Assembly: GCA_900769055.1 (NCBI GenBank)
Contig: CAAGFF010000004.1
Span: 1 to 7,742, forward strand
Length of the DNA: 7,742 nt
Direction: 5' to 3'
Source of the DNA: an uncultured Prevotella sp.
GTDB lineage: Bacteria > Bacteroidota > Bacteroidia > Bacteroidales > Bacteroidaceae
Both the position numbers and the translations under genes were made by a program. The notes under the pieces are model-generated. The model did no database searches and was not told the origin of the DNA. It saw nothing but the letters and a program-made list of their open reading frames with translations. This document shows, one piece after another, positions 1 to 6,389 of the stretch. Every line of letters begins with the position of its first letter. The first letter of the stretch is position 1.

Positions 1-1353
1 ACCAGTAAAGTGGCTGGCAAGTGTTATGACCTTGTCACCGAATGTCTTCTTCATGTTCTCAAGAGCCACATGTCCACGTGGGCACCATCCGCACCATGTG
101 CCAGTCATCTCCTCAACAACAGATACACGCTCAGCAGCCTTTTCAAGAACGATGGCAGAATTGGTTGCAGAGTTGTCTGTAGCAATGTTGTCGTTGCCGT
201 TCACCTTATTGACAACAAGCTCAATGGTGTGAACGCCATCAGTATCGAACGCCTTACCAGAGAGAGGTATAACACCCATACTCAATGGAGCAATAACATT
301 GACAAGATCAAGATGTGCATCAATAGCATCACCATCTGTTGTCAGTGTATAGTCAATGTTGGTGATAGCCTTTGCACCATTGTTGTATACATAGAAGTAA
401 TAGTCAGCAGGCTCGTTTATCATCACTGTCTGCTCGGGGTCAGCACCTACAGATGCACTGTTGGCATCACAGTCGGTAACATCCATACCAACGATTGTTG
501 TAAGGTTGCCGACACCCATACCAGAGAACGAGTCAAAATAACGATCACCCTGATACTCATACTGCATGATGCAGCCGCCTTCCTCATCATCAGTATACCA
601 TGTGATTACAGGTGTTGCACCACTGGTACTCTCAAATGAATATCCAACGAAGCAACCATCCTCTGGAACAACAAAAGATGTTGGCAGCTTAACGCCTATC
701 CAACCAAAACCCGTACCTACAGCAGTTATGTCAGCGGCAGGAACGACAACCTTTACGGCAGCATCATCTGCTGATACAGGAGGATTGTAATACTCACCAT
801 CCTCATCAGAAACAGTAGAGAATGGGGCTACCCATACGGTAAGATCCTTATATTGCTCTGTTCCTTTAATTATAAACTCAACAGAGTCTATCTTTGCCTT
901 GGCGTAGTTAGCAGGTATCACACAGGCAAGGTTGTATTTGGTCTGTCCCTGTAAGAACGGTGCATTAAAAGCACTGGCCAAATCGTTAAAACCAAACGGG
1001 AAAACATATCCTTGTTCAGAAACTGTATATCCCCACCATGTGAGGGGAGCATCAGCAGCAACGCTGGCAACATTGTGTCTTACTGTTGCAGCAGATGGCA
1101 TCTGCACGCTCTTCATGTTACTGCTCAACTGCGCGGCGTTAGCCCACTGCAGGTGAGTATTCATCTTCTTCTGTTGCTGTTTGTTGTTGGCGACCTTTGC
1201 ATCGTCGAGACCCAAAGCCTTAGACAAGGCTGTGGACTTTGCTACAACTTTCTTGGCAGGGTTGGCAACAACCTTACCGAAGTTGGGCTGCTGCGCACTT
1301 GCAGAACCGGCAATAAGCACGGCAGCAATACCTAAAAGTAATTTTCTCATCAT
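1..1353 (-). CDS. Secreted Omp28-like protein with C-terminal thioredoxin-like domain (3' end cut off by window)
   Basis: The frame is open from the ATG at 1353 to the left edge, giving 451 residues with no stop, so the C-terminus is missing. Residues 1-20 form a Sec signal peptide ending in a signal-peptidase-I site (SASA|QQ). There is no lipobox, unlike the upstream lipoproteins. Residues about 25-65 are rich in Lys, Ala and Gln. Residues about 105-290 look like a beta-sandwich, and about 295-400 like an Ig/CARDB-type domain (HTIELVVNKVNGND). From about 408 a thioredoxin-like segment begins, with TGTWCGWCPRG carrying C421 and C424 as a CxxC pair. Known: this motif and layout occur in Omp28-related and thioredoxin-like secreted proteins of Bacteroidota. 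Inferred: a disulfide or thiol function outside the cytoplasm. Tandem ATGs at 1353 and 1350 make the start ambiguous by one residue. The gene lies just after a terminator, so it may be expressed separately from the upstream operon. The coding call is firm; the family assignment is moderate. Confidence 0.78.
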   Translation of the reverse strand, partial: MMRKLLLGIAAVLIAGSASAQQPNFGKVVANPAKKVVAKSTALSKALGLDDAKVANNKQQQKKMNTHLQWANAAQLSSNMKSVQMPSAATVRHNVASVAADAPLTWWGYTVSEQGYVFPFGFNDLASAFNAPFLQGQTKYNLACVIPANYAKAKIDSVEFIIKGTEQYKDLTVWVAPFSTVSDEDGEYYNPPVSADDAAVKVVVPAADITAVGTGFGWIGVKLPTSFVVPEDGCFVGYSFESTSGATPVITWYTDDEEGGCIMQYEYQGDRYFDSFSGMGVGNLTTIVGMDVTDCDANSASVGADPEQTVMINEPADYYFYVYNNGAKAITNIDYTLTTDGDAIDAHLDLVNVIAPLSMGVIPLSGKAFDTDGVHTIELVVNKVNGNDNIATDNSATNSAIVLEKAAERVSVVEEMTGTWCGWCPRGHVALENMKKTFGDKVITLASHFTG

Positions 1354-1371
1354 AGTCAATTATTTATTGTT

Positions 1372-1403
1372 AGAAAAATAGGTGGAGACATGAAGTCCCC
1401 ACC
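1372..1403 (-). terminator. Intrinsic terminator after the BACON lipoprotein gene
   Basis: Read on the minus strand, GGTGGGGAC (1403-1395) pairs with GTCTCCACC (1389-1381) over 9 bp with one G-U wobble. The loop is TTCAT, and TATTTTTCT follows (1380-1372). The G/C-rich stem followed by a U-tract is a standard rho-independent terminator. It starts 12 bases past the BACON gene stop codon and ends 18 bases before the next ATG. There is no matching A-tract upstream, so it should act only in the minus-strand direction. Confidence 0.82.
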
Positions 1404-1415
1404 GTTAGATGTTTA

Positions 1416-2456
1416 TCAGTTAAGTGTACGTGTCAGAACAGGCGCGTACATGGTAGTGTAGACACCAGCATAGTAGCTGGCATCGAAGGTAGAGGCTGTA
1501 AACTTGCCCAATACTATGGTAGAATAATTTATGCCACCTAAGCTGGCTGCGAATGCAGCAACAATGTTTCCATCGGCATCATGCTCCAGCTTTGCTCCAA
1601 GCTCGGCACCGACATAGAACTCTGTCCAATAGTAAAGCTCATTGTCGGCAAAGATGGTGTAGAGATAGTTGCTTCCGCTACGTCCAACGTATGAACCGCT
1701 CTGGAGAACGATGGACATTGTAGACTCATCGAAGACGAAGGGAATATTGAGGTTCATGCTGGAGACGAACATGGCATCGTCCTTAACCGTTGCATTGAAT
1801 GTGCGGGTAGAGGAATGCTCTGCGTCACGGTAATATGTGAGCTTGTAGGTGCCCTTTATGTCTTTCTCAAAGTCGTACTGTCCAACCATTATAGAGTCAG
1901 TAAAGTTCTCGGAGCGAAGTATCACCATTCCCTTACGGAAGGTGCCGGTGTTGTTCTCGTCGAAGTTTACTGTCAGCTTGCCATCAGCAAACGACACGTT
2001 TACCCACTCAGGCTTGGAGTCTACCTCAAGAGGTATGTTTGACACAACCTCGCATGAAGCCGATGTAGCCTCATCGGTAGAGACAACAACCTTGTCTGTA
2101 GACAGACGCATGGTGACACCCTTCTGTACGACAGAAACAGTTGCAGAGTCACCGTTGCAGCGCAGAGTAACAACAGCTGCACGTGAGTAGCGGCTATCGT
2201 TCTGGTCTACGCTGACATTTACTGTCTTGCCATTCAGCTCGGCCTTGCACCATTGTGCTGACGACACAACAGATACATTGCCGTTGGCTTCAAACTCTAT
2301 GAAACCACCATCAGCAGCCACAGCATCGAAGAAGACGTCGGCCTTGGTGATATTTACCGAAGAGGTGTGGGCGTAGGGATTGTCATTGTCATCGCTACAT
2401 GAAGCCACGAACGCCACAGCCACACAGCAGAGCAATATATTGAATATCTTTTTCAT
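1416..2456 (-). CDS. Surface lipoprotein with two BACON-like domains
   Basis: This is a 346-residue protein. Residues 1-20 are a lipoprotein signal ending VASC, with C20 as the predicted lipidated residue. The following SDDND resembles the acidic signal that sends Bacteroidota lipoproteins to the cell surface. Residues about 36-113 and 115-195 look like two BACON domains. The first shows AADGGFIEFEANG, a strand ending in AQWC, then SRYSRAAVVTLR and VSVVQKG; the second shows PEWVNVSF and GTFRKGMVILR. Residues about 198-346 start with GTYKLTYY and look like a beta-rich domain I cannot name. Known: BACON domains occur in surface proteins of glycan- and protein-degrading loci, acting as binders or spacers. 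Inferred: an accessory binding protein of the neighbouring importer. The start lies 6 bases after the DUF4302 gene stop, so translation may be coupled. Mature cysteines are C70, C100 and C135. It is the last gene before the terminator. Confidence 0.87.
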   Translation of the reverse strand: MKKIFNILLCCVAVAFVASCSDDNDNPYAHTSSVNITKADVFFDAVAADGGFIEFEANGNVSVVSSAQWCKAELNGKTVNVSVDQNDSRYSRAAVVTLRCNGDSATVSVVQKGVTMRLSTDKVVVSTDEATSASCEVVSNIPLEVDSKPEWVNVSFADGKLTVNFDENNTGTFRKGMVILRSENFTDSIMVGQYDFEKDIKGTYKLTYYRDAEHSSTRTFNATVKDDAMFVSSMNLNIPFVFDESTMSIVLQSGSYVGRSGSNYLYTIFADNELYYWTEFYVGAELGAKLEHDADGNIVAAFAASLGGINYSTIVLGKFTASTFDASYYAGVYTTMYAPVLTRTLN

Positions 2457-2462
2457 GATTCT

Positions 2463-3797
2463 TTATTTGTTTACGTCAGGAAATGGTGTTTTCTTTGTAA
2501 TATCCTGCAGGAAGAGCATGAGCGAGTAGCCTGCGAAGGTGTATTCGCTGTCACGGTACTGTCCAAGGCTTGAGCCTTCGGTATCAGTCATCCACAGACA
2601 GAATGAGTCGGTAGGCATGTCCTCAAAGCCATTGGTAACCCAAGTCAGGACAGGATGCTCAAGGTCTTGGTTCCACTCGGTAATCATACCGCATACTGGA
2701 TAGCCAGGATAGAGGCTGCCACCGCCGCCAAAGTCGGCTGCATTCATCCACAGATAACCACCAGAGATGTTTGCTACAATCTGGGTGTTGAGCGAGAGTG
2801 TTCCCTTGGACTTGTCGTAGCCAAGCTTGATGTCAAAGCCCTGGCCGAGTCCCTTAAGGATGAAGCCTGTGCCTTCGGTATCCTCCTCGATAGTTACATC
2901 GACAGAAACCTTCTTGTAGTTAGGACCATTCGACACGAGGAAAGAGAACACGTAATCGCCAGGTACCTGCTCGTAATAAACATATTCCTTTGGCAGACGT
3001 CCCTGAAGCACAAGTCCCGGATTCTGCTTGTCGAGGCTGGTGAACTGCTTGGTCTCAACATTGTAAGAGAAGTCGAACAATGTCTTACCGAAAGCATCAA
3101 CGGCACTATACAGACGTATGCCCTCATCAGTAAACGTAAAGGCGCAGTCGTGAACAAGAGTAGAGTCGGTAGTGCTGTAGAATGACACCTGACGTCCGTC
3201 AAGGTCGAGGTCAGCGGTAACGTTGTTGCCGTCGAAATCGGTGGTCATTGATGCTACGAGCATATCCTTCTGCATCTGCTCAACCTTCTGGAGGTATTCA
3301 CCGGATGTAGTCTTCAACGGGCGCATCTGCATCACGCTTCCCGTGCGCCTGCCTCTGAGCAGCACAAGCTCCGGAGTAGCAGATACCACCTGGAACTCAT
3401 AGTCGGCATGGAAGCCCTCGTAGTTGCCTGCACTTGGAGTAGCAAGCTCGTGCAACACGGTGTTGTAGGTATCGAAAGTCAAGACAGGACCATTGTCGGT
3501 TGTCAGCTTATAGAAAGAGGTCTCAGCCTGGGGAGTAAGCTCAGAGCAGGCTGTACATGTCAGTGAGTCGAACTTCACAATGAAGGTATAGCCGCCATAT
3601 ACCTGGTCAGTACCAACATAGTAGTCCATAACCCATCCGTTCTCGGCGCCACGCAACACGCTACGTGTTTCTGCCAAGGCTGCCTGCAGACGCTCAGATG
3701 CCGACTCGTCGAATACTTCGTCGTTGTCCTTAAGACAGGAAGTCAGAAGGAGCGGAAGAGCAAACAGCAGCAGCGAAAAATTCTTTATCTTATTCAT
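2463..3797 (-). CDS. DUF4302-type surface lipoprotein
   Basis: This 444-residue protein has a lipoprotein signal ending LLTSC, with C21 predicted to be lipidated, followed by LKDNDE. Hallmarks I associate with DUF4302 proteins are GWVMDYY (54-60), YGGYTFIVKFD (67-77), SFYKLTTDNGPVLTFDTYN (94-112) with LHELATPS just after, and EFQVVSATPELVLLRGRRTG (134-153). A second beta-rich half starts near residue 279 (GDYVFSF). The molecular function of DUF4302 is not known. Members tend to sit beside SusC/SusD pairs and HExxH lipoproteins, as here, so a substrate-binding or accessory role at the cell surface is inferred. The gene begins 28 bases after the metallohydrolase stop, which is followed by an overlapping second stop (TAATGA), and ends 6 bases before the BACON gene. 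A CxxC pair (C81, C84) lies where I would not expect cysteines in this family; the others are C218, C369 and C400. Confidence 0.9.
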   Translation of the reverse strand: MNKIKNFSLLLFALPLLLTSCLKDNDEVFDESASERLQAALAETRSVLRGAENGWVMDYYVGTDQVYGGYTFIVKFDSLTCTACSELTPQAETSFYKLTTDNGPVLTFDTYNTVLHELATPSAGNYEGFHADYEFQVVSATPELVLLRGRRTGSVMQMRPLKTTSGEYLQKVEQMQKDMLVASMTTDFDGNNVTADLDLDGRQVSFYSTTDSTLVHDCAFTFTDEGIRLYSAVDAFGKTLFDFSYNVETKQFTSLDKQNPGLVLQGRLPKEYVYYEQVPGDYVFSFLVSNGPNYKKVSVDVTIEEDTEGTGFILKGLGQGFDIKLGYDKSKGTLSLNTQIVANISGGYLWMNAADFGGGGSLYPGYPVCGMITEWNQDLEHPVLTWVTNGFEDMPTDSFCLWMTDTEGSSLGQYRDSEYTFAGYSLMLFLQDITKKTPFPDVNK

Positions 3798-3825
3798 AAT
3801 GGTAATTCTCTATAGTTATGTATCA

Positions 3826-4731
3826 TTAAACGGAAAGATCAGTCAGGTCAATCTTGCCATTGGCAACATCGGCCTCACGCTGCAGGATGGTAGCACGAAG
3901 CTCGTCCATATCGATACCCCACTGCTCCTCCATGTAGCTGCGTACGATGTTCAGCTTCTGCTCAATAAGGTCACGGCCCGGCTGCGGATTCTTTGCTGTA
4001 CCGGCAGCCTCCTCTAGCATAGCCTCCCACTCCTCGGCAGTCTTGGTAACATAGATAGAAACCATCTCTGCGAAGTCCTCATGGTAGTTGCTCTGGGCAT
4101 AGTCAGAGATGAAGCCACGGATGAGGTAGTCCTTGAACTCAGGATTGCTCCACTTGTCGGTCTTGTAGTCGGGAGTGATAAGCTGGTAGGCAGCAGAGAA
4201 CTCCACGGTCTGGTGCAGGATATGAGTAAACTCATGGTGGATGGTCTTCATGTAGTAGTAGTTGAGAGTCTCCACGTCAGAATAATACTCGCTCAGGTAG
4301 TTGAGTCCCATGAGGAAAATCTTACGTCCGCCCTCAGCAGTACCAAGCTCGAAGGTACCATTGTTACGGTAGTGCCACTCGCCCTCGAAATAGAAAAGTT
4401 TCGGGAAGTAGCGGCGTGTGAACTCCAGTCCAGCCACGTCAACGTAGGCGTCCACGCAGCAATACTTCAGAATGTGCGCCATCAGCACGGCGTCGTCGTA
4501 GCGTGCGGGCACGGTATAGTACGAGTTGTTTGTCTCGTTGTACTCATAGCGGTATTTCACAGCTATATTGAACGGCTCCACAAAGTTGACATCGAGCCAG
4601 TAGTCGAGAGGAGTCTTCTCTACCTTGTCGGCAGTGATGACACTCTCTGACGACAGATCGTCCTCTGAGCAAGAAACGAATGTCAGCCCACATGCTGCCA
4701 ACATCAAGGTGAATATAATGTTCTTTTTCAT
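3826..4731 (-). CDS. SusCD-associated zinc metallohydrolase lipoprotein (HExxH)
   Basis: This 301-residue protein has a lipoprotein signal ending FVSC, with C21 lipidated, followed by SEDD, a typical surface-export signal. The catalytic core is intact: HHEFTHILHQ gives H166-E167-F-T-H170 as the HExxH zinc motif. HEDFAEMVSIYV (217-228) follows 47 residues later and supplies the likely third ligand (E218 or E222). This spacing and the EDFAE element match the putative zinc-binding metallopeptidases (Peptidase_Mx1 type; NCBI 'substrate import-associated zinc metallohydrolase lipoprotein'), which occur next to SusC/SusD genes. Inferred: it cleaves peptide or another bond in the substrate at the cell surface before import; the true substrate is unknown. 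The 38-base gap after susD is very A/T-rich (TATATATAATAATG), and no good Bacteroidota promoter (TTG / TAnnTTTG) was found in it, so co-transcription with susD is likely. C91-C92 is an unusual vicinal cysteine pair. The C-terminus (about 250-301) is a charged helical tail. Confidence 0.93.
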   Translation of the reverse strand: MKKNIIFTLMLAACGLTFVSCSEDDLSSESVITADKVEKTPLDYWLDVNFVEPFNIAVKYRYEYNETNNSYYTVPARYDDAVLMAHILKYCCVDAYVDVAGLEFTRRYFPKLFYFEGEWHYRNNGTFELGTAEGGRKIFLMGLNYLSEYYSDVETLNYYYMKTIHHEFTHILHQTVEFSAAYQLITPDYKTDKWSNPEFKDYLIRGFISDYAQSNYHEDFAEMVSIYVTKTAEEWEAMLEEAAGTAKNPQPGRDLIEQKLNIVRSYMEEQWGIDMDELRATILQREADVANGKIDLTDLSV

Positions 4732-4769
4732 CTTTGTCTCTGTTTATACATTATTATATATAGTGGGTG

Positions 4770-6365
4770 TTACCTTGGGTTTCGCTCAAGTCCGGCAGCG
4801 ATGATGTCGAAAGGCAACTGTATGGCACGGCGCAGGTCGTTGGTTCCGAGTGAGTCGGTGACATGGTCGCACTCGCTGTCCTGGTTCATCACACGGCGTG
4901 TGATGTTGATACCATAACGCTTAACGTCAAACCAGCGCATACCCTCGTGTATTGTCTCAATGCGCTTGAAGTTGAGCACACACTGCAACATACTTTCCTG
5001 CACGCTGCCCTCGGCATCGATGGCGAACGAGGGATTGAGGTGCTTCTTAGGTGTAGGAGCGGTGGATGTGTAGTAGTCGAAGCTGTTGTAGAACTTCTGT
5101 ATGGTGTCCGGGTCAAGAGTCATGGTAGACTTTGTCCAGTTCTGCATCCATATGGTAAGGTCCTTGGCAGCCTCGGTATACTTCTTCTGCATGATATATG
5201 CCTCAGCACGCTCAAGCAAGAGAATGTCGGAGCGGAAAGGAACAATCACGGAGTGATAGTAACCTGTCTGTGATACAGGGTCGGTCTCCTCAAACAACTT
5301 AGCTGTCTTGGCAACGAGCACACGGTCCATAGTACCTCCCTTGAAGACAAGAGCCGGGCAACGCATGGTAGAAGAGTTGCTAACGCCCCAAAGGTTTTGT
5401 GCCTGCAAGGTCTCATTGCTTGAGATGTAGCTGTTGTGTGAGTATTTGGTTATATATCCATAGTTGCTGAAGATGAAGCCAGCCATGGAGTAGGTGGTCT
5501 GCAACAGGAAGTTGCACTTGTTGCTGGCCTTGATGTAGAGGTTGTTGCGTGGGTCGAGGTCGTTGGTGATACCAAACGACTGCATCTCATTCCAGTCACG
5601 AAGCAGCGACACAGGATTAGTGCCAAGACAGTCGGTAGCATACTTTGACGCAAGCTCCCACTTCTGGTAGTTCAGGAAGAAGCGTGCGGCAAATGCCAGT
5701 GCTGCCTGCTTGTTGAAGTGGTACTTCGGCTGTGTGTAGTGAGTGTCGCCAAGCAGAGGAATGGCAGCAAGGATGTCCTTCTCGATATTCTCATATACCT
5801 CAGCAACGGTACCGCGGCTGTGTTGAGGGTTAAGCTCTGTCTCTGGCTTTGTGATGTAAGGTATACCAAGGTCTTTAGAGCTTGTTGCAGGATTGTATGC
5901 CAGACAGAACTCGCTGACGAGCACGAAGTGATAGTAAGCACGGCACATAAGAGCCTCGCCCATGCACTCCTTCAACTTAGTTGAATTTGGGCCGCCAAGT
6001 TCCTCAATAGCCTCTATGGCATGGTTGGCAGCAGCTATAGCACTGTAGGCACCCTGCCAGATGTTCAGCACGCCGTCGTTATCGCTCTCTGTTATGTCCT
6101 GCCAATGGTATGCCTGACTGACAAAGCGGTCATCGTACTGCACGTAGCGGGGACCCATGTCATCGGTATTGTCGGACATCATCTCATTGACTACAACATA
6201 ACCAGATGAGGAATAGGCAGAAGTAAGCAGTGCAACCACCTTGTCCTCAGTATCTATAGTGGCGCGGTTGTCCGGGTCTTCGTCCAGGTAACTGTCGCAC
6301 GATGTAAAGGTGAGACATGCAGACAGAGCCAAAAACGCAGTTGATAATATCTTATATGATTTCAT
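4770..6365 (-). CDS. susD-like: SusD/RagB-family nutrient-binding outer-membrane lipoprotein
   Basis: This complete 531-residue protein is of usual SusD length. Its lipoprotein signal ends TSC, with C23 lipidated, followed by DSYLDEDPDN, the classic SusD start. Family features in order are NIWQGAYSAIAAANHAIE (101-118), EALMCRAYYHFVLVSEF (137-153), GIPYITKPETELN (167-179), VYENIEKDILAAIPLL (190-205), FNKQAALAFAARFFL (217-231), RSDILLLERAEAYI (378-391), HEGMRWFDVKRYG (473-485) and a terminal LPFDIIAAGLERNP (517-530). The helical repeats are TPR-like. Known: SusD proteins cap the SusC barrel, bind ligand outside the cell and open like a lid. Glycan and peptide (RagB) binders share this fold, and the ligand cannot be read from sequence. 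It starts 24 bases after the susC stop and has a purine-rich ribosome-binding-like sequence. Its mature part has eight cysteines besides C23 (134, 141, 154, 246, 284, 336, 462, 499), which seems high for a SusD protein. Confidence 0.95.
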   Translation of the reverse strand: MKSYKILSTAFLALSACLTFTSCDSYLDEDPDNRATIDTEDKVVALLTSAYSSSGYVVVNEMMSDNTDDMGPRYVQYDDRFVSQAYHWQDITESDNDGVLNIWQGAYSAIAAANHAIEAIEELGGPNSTKLKECMGEALMCRAYYHFVLVSEFCLAYNPATSSKDLGIPYITKPETELNPQHSRGTVAEVYENIEKDILAAIPLLGDTHYTQPKYHFNKQAALAFAARFFLNYQKWELASKYATDCLGTNPVSLLRDWNEMQSFGITNDLDPRNNLYIKASNKCNFLLQTTYSMAGFIFSNYGYITKYSHNSYISSNETLQAQNLWGVSNSSTMRCPALVFKGGTMDRVLVAKTAKLFEETDPVSQTGYYHSVIVPFRSDILLLERAEAYIMQKKYTEAAKDLTIWMQNWTKSTMTLDPDTIQKFYNSFDYYTSTAPTPKKHLNPSFAIDAEGSVQESMLQCVLNFKRIETIHEGMRWFDVKRYGINITRRVMNQDSECDHVTDSLGTNDLRRAIQLPFDIIAAGLERNPR

Positions 6366-6375
6366 TTTCTTTTTA

Positions 6376-6386
6376 TCCTTTCCTTT
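6376..6386 (-). promoter_or_regulatory. Shine-Dalgarno-like sequence upstream of the susD-like gene
   Basis: On the minus strand the 24-base susC-susD gap contains AAAGGAAAGGA, ending 10 bases before the ATG at 6365. Most starts in this cluster lack such a sequence, and Bacteroidota usually rely on A-rich leaders instead. This could favour strong SusD translation relative to SusC, but the spacing is slightly long and the role is inferred. Confidence 0.45.
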
Positions 6387-6389
6387 ATG

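Noticed and set aside
10..639. A 209-codon plus-strand open frame near the left edge
   Set aside because: It lies antisense to the Omp28-like gene, whose own frame has a signal peptide and a WCGWCPRG motif. The plus-strand translation shows no domain, signal or plausible composition.
1373..1380. TATTTTTC on the minus strand as a -7 box (TAnnTTTG) for the Omp28-like gene
   Set aside because: The last base differs and no TTG occurs at the expected spacing upstream. The run is better explained as the U-tract of the terminator.
2655..3185. A 176-codon plus-strand open frame opposite the DUF4302 gene
   Set aside because: Shadow of the minus-strand gene with no recognisable features of its own.
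4081..4650. A 189-codon plus-strand open frame opposite the metallohydrolase gene
   Set aside because: Val/Leu/His-rich translation typical of an antisense shadow; the minus-strand frame holds the HExxH motif and a lipoprotein signal.
4732..4769. A/T-rich susD-metallohydrolase gap as an internal promoter
   Set aside because: It has TATATATAATAATG but no TAnnTTTG box with a properly spaced TTG; low-complexity A/T sequence alone is not enough.
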